A DNA stretch of 64,000 bases, taken from Paenibacillus sp. sptzw28 (GTDB lineage Bacteria; Bacillota; Bacilli; Paenibacillales; Paenibacillaceae). Numbering within the stretch: the stretch's first letter is position 1; each line of letters opens with the position of its first letter. A model generated the notes under the pieces. It saw only the letters and a program-made list of their open reading frames with translations. It was not told where the DNA came from and did no database searches. Positions 35,608 through 43,547 of the stretch are shown piece after piece. The translations under genes were made by a program, and so were the position numbers. Where the stretch lies: the NCBI RefSeq assembly GCF_019550795.1, contig NZ_CP080545.1:2065501-2129500 (forward strand), in the 5' to 3' direction.

Positions 35608-35766
35608 CCTAAACGCGGAGCGACAGGCGATACCGTGACCATGGCGCAGCTGCCGTTTGACGAGACAAGCAGTACGACGAGGGCAATTGATGCAACTGGA
35701 AATGGTTGGAATTGAATATTGGTTGGCGGCGCGAGTCGGGTTGCCGGCAAAAGCGCAATGCCGTAG
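35608..35766 (+). pseudogene. LamG-domain remnant
   Basis: In the frame of ATG 35641 the translation reads LPFDETSSTTRAIDATGNGWN, a stop, then ILVGGASRVAGKSAMP and another stop. This matches the beginning of the LamG modules in the 4762 gene (KFDESGGASAADASGDGN...VYGGAAW). Only the first third of a LamG module survives, with an internal stop. It is followed by a hairpin related to the one after the intact gene ending at 22242. Confidence 0.6.
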
Positions 35767-35817
35767 AAATAGCGGCTGTAATGAACGAATAGTTTGCAGC
35801 GTCACTGAATGACCAGC

Positions 35818-35854
35818 GGATGTCCGGAACATGATGGCTTGTTCCGGATTTTCC
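35818..35854 (+). other. Hairpin of the TCCGGAACATGA family
   Basis: TCCGGAACA (35823-35831) pairs with TGTTCCGGA (35840-35848), flanked by GGA and TTTTCC. The surrounding about 70 bases align with those at 22290-22360. No clear T-tract. It follows the LamG remnant, as the other two family members follow LamG-bearing sequence. Confidence 0.5.
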
Positions 35855-36094
35855 GAATTTAAAAACCCAAATTTTAGAATGGAATGGATGACTCGGTTCT
35901 GGAGGATTAGAACCGTTCACAATGCGGCAACCGTAAAAATAGAGATCGGCGGCATGGCAGACGGGCAGGAAGCGGGGCTTTGCCATTTTGCGCAAACCTA
36001 TTGCACAATTGGTTTACAACAACTGAATGGGAGAAGGGTTCTAAAGTTCAACAGCTCAAGACGCGCTAAGAGCTAAAAGAGGAGTGGAAAATGA

Positions 36095-37009
36095 ATGAAA
36101 TCGCCATTGTTTAGGGATCCCATCTATGACGGTGCGGCAGATCCTGTAGTAATTTGGAATCGGCAGGCCAAGGAATGGTGGATGATCTATACGAACCGCC
36201 GCGCAACGCAGGAAGGTCCGAAATTCGGATGGGTGCATGGCACCGATCTCGGTGTTGCTTCTTCATCGGATGGCGGATCAACCTGGTTATACCGGGGAAC
36301 CCTGGAAGGTCTCCAAACAGGCTGGGGCAGAAATACGTTCTGGGCGCCTGAAATCATTTGGCATGATGGGCTATACCATATGTATGTCACTTACGTCCAC
36401 GGCGTACCGGAAGATTGGACGGGCAAGGCTAGTATCAGGCATTATACAAGCCCCGACCTTATTCGTTGGGAGTTCCAGTCCACACTTGGAATTAGTGAGG
36501 AGAACGTGATTGATGCCTGTGTGTACCGGCTGCCGAACGGCACGTTTCGAATGTGGTTTAAACAGTGGAATCATACCTACGCTGCCGAGAGCAAGGATCT
36601 GTATGATTGGCAGCCGATTGGTCCGGTGATAACCGAAAGAAACCACGAAGGACCGAATGTGTTTCACTTAAAAGGATATTATTGGCTTATCATAGATGAA
36701 TGGAGAGGACAGGGTGTTTTCCGTTCCGATGACCTTCAGACATGGGAACGAAACGGAATCATTCTCGACCAACCTGGCATGCGTAAGGATGACGGGACGA
36801 TCGGCCTTCACGCAGATGTGGTCGTACAAGGAGAAGAGGGGTATATTTTCTATTTCACTCATCCTGGCCGTGTTAATGGGCATAATGAAGATTTGAACTA
36901 TGAAACACGTCGCTCGTCCATTCAGGTGGCCAAGCTGGAAGTTGTGGACGGTGTGCTGATCTGTGATCGCAACAAGGAGTTTGAGTTAAATCTTAGAGCT
37001 GAAGATTGA
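36095..37009 (+). CDS. GH43-like five-bladed beta-propeller glycosidase
   Basis: The 304-residue cytosolic protein has the short repeated blades of the GH32/43/68/117-type propeller fold (DPVVIWNRQAKEWWMIYT, FWAPEIIWHDGLYHMYVTYV). The acidic residues lie where the GH43 triad is expected: D16 (GAADPVV), D140 (NVIDACVY) and E185 (NHEGPNVFHLKGYYWL). GH43-type enzymes remove arabinose, xylose or galactose units with inversion; GH117 acts on anhydro-L-galactose. This sequence is not close enough to a family I know to choose. ATG 36095 has AGAGGAG upstream; an overlapping out-of-frame ATG is at 36091. It follows GH95 after 611 bases and probably has its own promoter. Confidence 0.75.
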   Translation: MKSPLFRDPIYDGAADPVVIWNRQAKEWWMIYTNRRATQEGPKFGWVHGTDLGVASSSDGGSTWLYRGTLEGLQTGWGRNTFWAPEIIWHDGLYHMYVTYVHGVPEDWTGKASIRHYTSPDLIRWEFQSTLGISEENVIDACVYRLPNGTFRMWFKQWNHTYAAESKDLYDWQPIGPVITERNHEGPNVFHLKGYYWLIIDEWRGQGVFRSDDLQTWERNGIILDQPGMRKDDGTIGLHADVVVQGEEGYIFYFTHPGRVNGHNEDLNYETRRSSIQVAKLEVVDGVLICDRNKEFELNLRAED

Positions 37010-37045
37010 TAGGGATGCTTGTTTTCAGGTGCGGCGCAGTATAAG

Positions 37046-37122
37046 TTGATGACAGCAAATTAAATACACAATAATCTAATATTTTATTGTTAGATTATGC
37101 TGTTATTATTGGGTTAAAGACC
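37046..37122 (+). promoter_or_regulatory. Duplicated operator/promoter segment before the GH43 gene
   Basis: The segment repeats the control region of the AraC gene at 30991-31077, including TTGATGACAGCAAAT, AAATACACAATAATC and ATTATTGGGTTAAAGA. It holds the perfect inverted repeat ATAATCTAA / TTAGATTAT (37071-37079 and 37090-37098, 10-base spacer). The remaining 270 bases before the GH43 start contain no gene that I can see. Confidence 0.6.
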
Positions 37123-37392
37123 GACTAGTTTTGGACAAGGGCTAAAAACTTGAGATAAGACAAAAATGGTTTAACAGCTGATGCCGAATAGGTAAATTGC
37201 GAATAAAGTACTCATTTTGACGAAAATAGAAAAAACCGCATTCAATTTAAGTATAGCCGCTTTGAAGGCGAGCTTACCCTGTCCGTTATTTTCAGCATCA
37301 GACTCAAAAATCACTTCAAGGGTGATTGCAAATGAGTCAAAATTGGAGTCACCAAAACAGCTTTGCAGTACACTGAGGGGATTTGATTAATT

Positions 37393-39075
37393 ATGATTAA
37401 ACTGGAAAGTTCTACAACGGAATTATTCGATAAAGGCTCGTATCAAGGCAATTGGGGAGATCAAGGCGATGGAACTTACAATAATCCTGTGCTTGCTGGA
37501 GATTATTCTGATCCTGATATCATTAGGGTCGGACAAGATTACTTTTTAATCAGCTCGACGTTTCAACTATCTCCGGGACTTGTGGTCCTGCATTCGAGCG
37601 ATCTGATAAATTGGACAATAATAAATCATGCAGTAAGGGATCTAACACAAATCAATCCACGGTTTAATTGGGATAAAATGGATGGGTATTCCAGAGGCAT
37701 ATGGGCTCCTTGCATAACCTACAATAAAATTAACAGTACATTTTTCATACATTTCGGAACTCCTGATGAAGGATTCTTCATGGTAAAGACAAAGAATCCT
37801 TTTGGACAATGGAGTGATGTGTATGAAGTGAAGAAACAGGATGGAAGCAGCTTTAAATTTGGCTGGGATGATTGCACAGTGCTATGGGATGATGATGGAC
37901 AAGGGTATTTTATAGGCACAAATTTTGCTAATAATTATAAGTCGTGGCTATTCAAACTTTCTGAGGATGGCATCATGCTGCAGGATGATGGGGTACTTGT
38001 ACATTGTTCTAATGATGAATATAATCCTTTGGAATGCGTACCGGAGGCAAATAAGATTTTCAAAAAGAACGGTAAATATTATTTTTTGCATAACGGCTGT
38101 TATATTATTGACGGCAGACATGTGAGAATGGCTTGGATTATGAAATCAAGCTGTATTTATGGAACACACAATGATGGTAGCGCAGGAAGTTTTGAAAATC
38201 CCGGCAAATATGAGCATATACCTTTTCCGATTGTTGAAGGCTATCGGGAACCTTGCCAGGGAAATTTAATAGATGCAATCACACCGGAGGGGCATAAGTG
38301 GTATTTCTTCACGCACCATGGCCAGAATGATGTTGATGGACGCCCATGCAGCCTGTTGCCCATTGTATGGGAGGACGAATGGCCTTTAGTCAAGAGCGAA
38401 CAAAGTGAGGGAAGGATGATATGGCAGGACTTAAAAAAACCATTCCCTGAAACAGCAAGGGTAGTTCCCGAAACAAGTGATGATTTTAACAAAAACGAGC
38501 TGGGGCTTCAATGGATGTGGAATTTCCAACCGAGAAGTGATATGTGGTCCTTACAGGAGCGTCCGGGTTACCTGCGACTCTATGCTTTCAAACCTCTAGT
38601 AGTGGACAAGATAGAGACGGCTGGAAATACTCTCTTGCAAAGGAACTATAGGTATGAAAAAAATACTGCAATAACAAAGTTTGATTTATCAGGTATGGAA
38701 GAGGGCCAAAACTCAGGAATGCTTCATGCTGCCGGGGGATCTTTTGCCTCGGTTGGAGTTTCTATAGAAGACGGGAAACGAACGATTAGGTTTATGACAA
38801 ATGAAATAGCAGAGGTTATTTGCGTAATGCAGCCAGGATGTAACCATATATGGTTTAAATCGGAGTGGGATTTTGACTATATCAATATTTTTTCATATAG
38901 CTTTGATGGAGTAAACTTTGCCGCTGCAGGGGATAAAATCAGGCTTAAAGGCAAGGATTACAGGGGCGATTATATTGGTTTTTTCAACTATAACAACAAA
39001 TCTGACAATGGATATGTAGATATTGACTACATTCACATAGAGGGTATATGTCGGAAATGGGAAACTGATTTTTGA
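37393..39075 (+). CDS. GH43 beta-xylosidase/alpha-L-arabinofuranosidase with C-terminal beta-sandwich
   Basis: The 560-residue cytosolic protein has an N-terminal five-bladed propeller (about 28-340) with the GH43 triad D40 (SDPD), D159 or D160 (FGWDDCTVLW) and E218 (CVPEANKIFKKNGKYYF). A concanavalin-like GH43_C2 domain follows (about 355-555; LGLQWMWNFQPRSDMWSL). Such enzymes remove xylose or arabinose from xylo- or arabino-oligosaccharides. The last residues run into the remains of a GH31 gene, so the native C-terminus may have been altered. ATG lies about 270 bases after a control region shared with the AraC/L-sugar operon, suggesting co-regulation. No strong ribosome site beyond GAGGGG is seen. 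Confidence 0.88.
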   Translation: MIKLESSTTELFDKGSYQGNWGDQGDGTYNNPVLAGDYSDPDIIRVGQDYFLISSTFQLSPGLVVLHSSDLINWTIINHAVRDLTQINPRFNWDKMDGYSRGIWAPCITYNKINSTFFIHFGTPDEGFFMVKTKNPFGQWSDVYEVKKQDGSSFKFGWDDCTVLWDDDGQGYFIGTNFANNYKSWLFKLSEDGIMLQDDGVLVHCSNDEYNPLECVPEANKIFKKNGKYYFLHNGCYIIDGRHVRMAWIMKSSCIYGTHNDGSAGSFENPGKYEHIPFPIVEGYREPCQGNLIDAITPEGHKWYFFTHHGQNDVDGRPCSLLPIVWEDEWPLVKSEQSEGRMIWQDLKKPFPETARVVPETSDDFNKNELGLQWMWNFQPRSDMWSLQERPGYLRLYAFKPLVVDKIETAGNTLLQRNYRYEKNTAITKFDLSGMEEGQNSGMLHAAGGSFASVGVSIEDGKRTIRFMTNEIAEVICVMQPGCNHIWFKSEWDFDYINIFSYSFDGVNFAAAGDKIRLKGKDYRGDYIGFFNYNNKSDNGYVDIDYIHIEGICRKWETDF

Positions 39076-40029
39076 GTTTAACGGAGAAACGTTGCAAATT
39101 GAAGCCTGGGGGGATAACAGTTTACGTATCCGCTCCCGAATGATGGGTGAAATAATGGATACGGACTTTGCCTTGCTGCCTGTGAACGGCGGTGCGGAGG
39201 CTGTCATTGAGATCGATCGCGATACTCAAACGGCTTCCATTCAGAACGGCAAGATAACGGCAGTGGTCAGACAATCATGGTGGGATACGCCGGGACGCAT
39301 TCTTTTTACAATGATAAAGGTGAATTATTGCTTCAGGAAATAGGCGGCGGCGGTGCTTTGAAGCTTCGGTCAAGAGCATTCAAGCCGATTATCGGAGGGG
39401 ATCATCAATTAACGGTTTCCTTCGCCGGGAATGACGGTGAGAGAATCTACGGAATGGGTCAATACCAACAGGAAACCTTTGATTTGAAAGGCTCCACGCT
39501 TGAATTGGCCCATCGTAATTCCCAAGCCAGCGTTCCGTTCTTTATTCCAGTAAAGGGTACGGCTTCTTATGGCATAATCCGGCGATCGGAAAAGTGAACT
39601 TCGCGAATAATCGGACGGAATGGGTTGCGGAAAGCACCTGAAGCAGAACCGGAATACGATGTGTATGACTTTGATAATTACCGCTACGTATGGGACCGAA
39701 TGTTCAAATCGGAAATATATATCCGCAGCACTACTCCAGAACCTTTTATGACGGCATGCAGGCGGAGGGACAGGATAATATCGTAAACCTGGTCCGATGC
39801 GCTTGGGCAGGCAGCCAACGCTATGGCGCATTAGTATGGTCGGGAGATATTCATTCTTCCTATGAAGATTTCAGAAAACAAATCGTGGCAGGACTTCATA
39901 TGGGAATGGCGGGGACGACGGATATCGGAGGTTTCGCAGGAGGCAACCCGGAATGTTGAAGCTCCTCTAAGCACGATTCCGGTATTTTTGCGGGACGGAA
40001 AACAAGAGTATCTTATCGGCAAAATATAA
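39056..40029 (+). pseudogene. Broken GH31 alpha-glycosidase (alpha-xylosidase-like) gene
   Basis: Pieces of a GH31 protein occur in order but in different frames: LIFEFNGETLQIEAWGDNSL (from about 39062), a shift near 39290, YNDKGELLLQEIGGGGALKL and NDGERIYGMGQYQQETFDL, a stop at 39597, then MQAEGQDNIVNLVRCAWAGS and HMGMAGTTDIGGFAGG (stop 39959). The tail TIPVFLRDGKQEYLIG comes last in another frame. The central catalytic region, including the nucleophile Asp motif, is deleted, as is the IPWW stretch before TTDIGG. Intact relatives are about 700 residues or more; under 330 codons remain. GH31 members of this type remove alpha-xylose (xyloglucan) or alpha-glucose. It overlaps the 3' end of the GH43 gene. 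Confidence 0.85.
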
Positions 40030-40048
40030 TATTCTATCGGGTTTCATG

Positions 40049-40078
40049 GAGAAGCAGGATGAATGCCTGCTTCTCTTT
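40049..40078 (+). terminator. Rho-independent terminator after the GH31 remnant
   Basis: GAGAAGCAGG (40049-40058) pairs perfectly with CCTGCTTCTC (40066-40075), followed by TTTC. It likely once terminated the GH43-GH31 operon. Confidence 0.65.
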
Positions 40079-40143
40079 CGAGCAAGGCGTATCTCTGGTT
40101 ACGTGAGGAGTTCCAGCACATGCAAAAGTGAGGGAGCTAAGAT

Positions 40144-40437
40144 ATGAGATTCTGTTTGTACAATGAACAAAAGGCATCTGTTCTTTCCGTCATGGACGAA
40201 TTTAAGGATGCAATCAAGAAAATGGCACAAGAACGCGCGAATAAGAGCGCGAGAATTTATCCCCTGCTTACTCGTGAGGAGTATGAAGCTTACCCACAAT
40301 CATTTCGCGGGGTTGTGAATGGACCTTATTATCTGCTGTACTCTTTAAACGAAGACATGGAGAGCAAGCTAGAATTGTTTGAGAGGAATGGGAGGCGAAG
40401 GAAACATTGGCTTCCCGTTCCAAGGCAAGTAACCTAG
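40144..40437 (+). CDS. Hypothetical 97-residue protein, possibly a fragment
   Basis: An ATG preceded by GAGGGAGCT opens a 97-codon frame with balanced composition (FKDAIKKMAQERANKSARIY, YEAYPQSFRGVVNGPYYLLY). I do not recognise a family. There is no signal peptide or membrane segment. It sits between the GH31 remnant and the convergent AraC gene, in a region of gene decay, so it may be the surviving piece of a larger gene. Coding status is moderate at best. Confidence 0.4.
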   Translation: MRFCLYNEQKASVLSVMDEFKDAIKKMAQERANKSARIYPLLTREEYEAYPQSFRGVVNGPYYLLYSLNEDMESKLELFERNGRRRKHWLPVPRQVT

Positions 40438-40507
40438 GTAAGCAGCAGCAGCCAAATTCCCGCGTCTCGACCTGAATCTTATACCGAAACCGGCTACTCT
40501 GTAGTTA

Positions 40508-41359
40508 TTATTTTTGAATGGTATATTCATCTCTCCCCAACTTCCGGAATTGATCCGGTGTGATCCCTTGAGACTCTCGAAATTTGCGGATAAAGTATGA
40601 GCTCTGTGAAAAACCGAGCCATTCCGAGATACGCTTCATGGTCCAATCTGTGGAAGCCAACAGATGTTTCGCTTGAACGATTCGGCATTCCAATAAATAC
40701 TCTACGGGACTTACCCCCATTACCCGATGAAATTCCCTGCTTACATAATATTCGCTGTAACCGGATATTTCCGCCATGTCTTTCAAGGTTATGGTTCCGC
40801 GGCAATTCGCATGTATCCAGTCGGCCGTCTGCAGCATCTTCTGCCGAAGCAGCGATGTCCTGCCTGCATGCAAACTTTCACTTTCGTGTATCAGCTCTAC
40901 AATGATTTCATAAAGCAAAACGGAAATACGTCTCTCATACTCGTGTACAAAATCGTTGCCGTAAGCCAGCAGTTCGTCCAGCAGCTCAGGCAAGCGTTTT
41001 GTCCCTTTCCACGAAAACAACCAAACCTCATCTCTATCCGCGTTGTTAAACAGGGAACTAATGCCCGCTCCTTCAAAGTGTACCCACCGAAATTCCCATG
41101 GGTCTTCCGGATCTGCTTCGTAGCGCTGGGGCATATGAGGGTAATAAAGGAAGCCCGTACCCGCCCCCAAAGCCGTCTTCCGATCCCCTTGAATCACATA
41201 CCCCTTGCCTTTTGTTATTAAATGCAGATTCCAGACAGGGCATTGATCGGCCGAACGATTCTCCCTATGATTCGGCTCGTCATAGTAATGCCCGAAGGAA
41301 TCCGGGTAACATGCGTAGCCGTTAACGCGAGGCCTAGGCAAATAATGGTAAACCCTCAT
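40508..41359 (-). CDS. AraC-family regulator divergent from the second importer
   Basis: The 283-residue protein has an N-terminal cupin-like sugar-sensing domain (about 10-150; WNLHLITKGKGYVIQ) and a C-terminal AraC DNA-binding domain (about 180-280; ITLKDMAEISGYSEYYVSRE and ISEWLGFSQSSYFIRKFRES). The ATG follows GGGAGGTAAG. It is transcribed away from the importer/GH43 operon 41602-46763. Two direct repeats in the 242-base divergent region are candidate binding sites. The probable role is activation of that operon by an imported pentose oligosaccharide; the ligand is inference. Confidence 0.88.
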   Translation of the reverse strand: MRVYHYLPRPRVNGYACYPDSFGHYYDEPNHRENRSADQCPVWNLHLITKGKGYVIQGDRKTALGAGTGFLYYPHMPQRYEADPEDPWEFRWVHFEGAGISSLFNNADRDEVWLFSWKGTKRLPELLDELLAYGNDFVHEYERRISVLLYEIIVELIHESESLHAGRTSLLRQKMLQTADWIHANCRGTITLKDMAEISGYSEYYVSREFHRVMGVSPVEYLLECRIVQAKHLLASTDWTMKRISEWLGFSQSSYFIRKFRESQGITPDQFRKLGRDEYTIQK

Positions 41360-41448
41360 TCTTACCTCCCTGCAATCACAAATTATTCATATTCATATTG
41401 CAAAATCTTGTGATTTACATCGTATTTTCTAGAGAATATAATTGGCTC

Positions 41449-41488
41449 TATCGAATGCTTTACACAAAATAATAGCATATATCGAATG
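41449..41488 (+). promoter_or_regulatory. Direct-repeat candidate AraC operator
   Basis: TATCGAATG occurs at 41449-41457 and 41480-41488, 31 bases apart (three helical turns). They lie in the region between the divergent AraC gene and the importer operon. AraC-type activators commonly bind tandem half-sites on one DNA face. A seven-codon frame (ATG 41504) after AAAGGAGAT lies between these repeats and the first permease; I see no reason to call it a gene. Confidence 0.45.
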
Positions 41489-41601
41489 GAAAAAGGAGAT
41501 GAGATGACCGACGACCAAAAAAATTAAGATTCAATGCTATATAGCACTACCTATTCCGAAATGAAAATATAACATTATGAAATTGGGGGAGTGATGCAGG
41601 T

Positions 41602-42555
41602 TTGTCTTCGACTTCGATACCAGTGCAACACGACAGATCTGTAAAGAAGAGAGGATTTTGGCATGTCCTGCTTCGGCAGAAATATCTCTATTTCTTGTCC
41701 GTACCGTTTGTCATTTGGGCATTTATATTCAGTTATTTGCCGATTTGGGGATGGACGATGGCGTTCCAGAAGTTTAGGGTAGGACGTTCCTTCTTTGAAC
41801 AGCAATGGGTCGGTCTTGATAACTTTCGTCTTTTGTTTCAGGACGATCAGTTCTATAACGCACTCAAGAATACGATGGCCATGAGTGTGATGGGGCTAAT
41901 TGCGGGGTTCGTGTTCCCGATCTTCTTTGCCATTATCTTGAATGAAGTACGCGTTTCTGTCTTTAAGCGTTTTGTGCAAACGGTTTCTTATTTGCCTCAC
42001 TTTGTTTCCTGGGTAGTCGTTGCGGGAATTGTAACCAAGATGCTCGCTACGGACGGCGTTGTCAACGATCTTCTGGTCGGTTGGCACATTATCGATGAAC
42101 GCATACAGTTCATGGCCAACGAGAATCTGTTCTGGTACGTCGTCACCAGCTCGGATGTCTGGAAAGAGACGGGCTGGAACGCGATCATTTATCTCGCTGC
42201 CATAACAGGCGTCGGCGCCGATTTATACGAAGCGGCTCGTGTAGACGGGGCCAGCCGGATTCGGCAAATCTGGCACATTACGCTGCCGGGGATTCGTTCG
42301 ACCATCATTATATTGCTGATCATGTCGATTGGTAACTTACTTAGCATCGGCTTCGAGAAACAGTTTCTCCTCGGAAACAGCCTGGTCAGGGAAAAATCCG
42401 AGGTGCTCGATCTGTACGCATTAAATTACGGTCTCGGTATGGGACGCTACTCGTTCGGCACCGCGATCAATATTTTCAACTCCGTTATCAGTTTAATCTT
42501 GCTCTTTGTATCAAACGGCATTTTTAAGAAATTGACGAAAGAAAGCATCATGTAA
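41602..42555 (+). CDS. Sugar ABC transporter permease, LplB type (second importer)
   Basis: This 317-residue inner-membrane permease has six hydrophobic segments and the EAA loop EAARVDGASRIRQIWHITLP. The only suitable in-frame start is TTG 41602, with GGGGGA 11 bases upstream; ATG 41594 is out of frame. It begins the operon permease-permease-lipoprotein-GH43 xylosidase. The importer most likely takes up xylo- or arabinoxylo-oligosaccharides, given the GH43 gene at its end. No ATPase gene is present. Confidence 0.87.
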   Translation: MSSTSIPVQHDRSVKKRGFWHVLLRQKYLYFLSVPFVIWAFIFSYLPIWGWTMAFQKFRVGRSFFEQQWVGLDNFRLLFQDDQFYNALKNTMAMSVMGLIAGFVFPIFFAIILNEVRVSVFKRFVQTVSYLPHFVSWVVVAGIVTKMLATDGVVNDLLVGWHIIDERIQFMANENLFWYVVTSSDVWKETGWNAIIYLAAITGVGADLYEAARVDGASRIRQIWHITLPGIRSTIIILLIMSIGNLLSIGFEKQFLLGNSLVREKSEVLDLYALNYGLGMGRYSFGTAINIFNSVISLILLFVSNGIFKKLTKESIM

Positions 42556-42566
42556 GGAGAATATAG

Positions 42567-43472
42567 ATGGACAAACAGACCCGCTTGAGAGCGAACTTGC
42601 CGGACCGATTTTTCGATATTTTTGTCTATACGGTCATCCTCCTGGCGACAATTTGCACGCTCTATCCGTTTCTGAACGTGCTGGCCATTTCATTGAACGA
42701 TTCGACGGACACGGTGAAGGGAGGCATCACGATATTTCCCCGCCACCTGACGTTTGAGAATTACTCGCTGATCTTTTCGTTCCCGGGGCTCCTAACCGGT
42801 CTGAAAATCTCGATTCTGCGAACCTTGGTCGGAACGCTTCTGGGACTGATCAGCGCATCCATGCTGGCATACGCGCTGAGCCGGAGGGACTTTCAAGGAC
42901 GCAAATTCATCTCGACCTACCTGGCGCTTACGATGTATATCTCCGGAGGGTTGATTCCATTCTACCTCCTGATGAGAGATCTTCATCTGCTCGGGACGTT
43001 TGCAGTGTACGTGCTTCCGGGCATAGTAAGCGCTTTCAATGTGTTCATCGTCCGATCCTTCATTGACGGGCTTCCATTCGAGATGCAAGAATCGGCCATG
43101 ATTGACGGAGCCAACGATTTCACGATATACTGGCGAATTATTCTGCCGCTTACGAAACCGGCGCTTGCAACGATCGCGCTGTTCCTCGCGGTCGGCCAAT
43201 GGAATTCATGGTTCGACACCTACCTGTATAACGGTTCTAGTGAACATTTGACTACGCTGCAATTCGAGCTAATGAAGGTTTTGCAGAGCACGCAGCTCGG
43301 CTCCGGCGGCGACCCTAACGCGCAGACGATGAGTCAAGTCATGAACCGGATATCGCCGGATTCCGTCAAAATGGCCATTACAATCGTTGTTACAGTTCCG
43401 ATTCTGCTCGTTTACCCGTTTGTGCAAAGATACTTCGTCAGGGGCATGACGCTCGGCGCTGTAAAGAGTTAG
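42567..43472 (+). CDS. Sugar ABC transporter permease, LplC type (second importer)
   Basis: This 301-residue six-helix membrane protein has the EAA loop ESAMIDGANDFTIYWRIILP and the subfamily C-terminus RYFVRGMTLGAVKS. The ATG has AAGGAG seven bases upstream and lies 11 bases after the previous stop codon, so the two permeases are translated from one message and would form a heterodimeric channel. Confidence 0.9.
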   Translation: MDKQTRLRANLPDRFFDIFVYTVILLATICTLYPFLNVLAISLNDSTDTVKGGITIFPRHLTFENYSLIFSFPGLLTGLKISILRTLVGTLLGLISASMLAYALSRRDFQGRKFISTYLALTMYISGGLIPFYLLMRDLHLLGTFAVYVLPGIVSAFNVFIVRSFIDGLPFEMQESAMIDGANDFTIYWRIILPLTKPALATIALFLAVGQWNSWFDTYLYNGSSEHLTTLQFELMKVLQSTQLGSGGDPNAQTMSQVMNRISPDSVKMAITIVVTVPILLVYPFVQRYFVRGMTLGAVKS

Positions 43473-43547
43473 ATGATCTCGTATCCGGTATCGACAGGGC
43501 TGCCTGTTTATACAATATCAAACGAAATTCAAAAGGGGAGAGTAAGA

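Noticed and set aside
36095..37009. Firm assignment of this propeller to GH117 (anhydro-L-galactosidase)
   Set aside because: Attractive next to L-galactose genes, but only the fold and three acidic positions are visible; the family-specific signature could not be verified.
41504..41527. Seven-codon frame after AAAGGAGAT upstream of the second importer
   Set aside because: Too short to support as a gene; it may simply be a fortuitous ribosome-site-like sequence.
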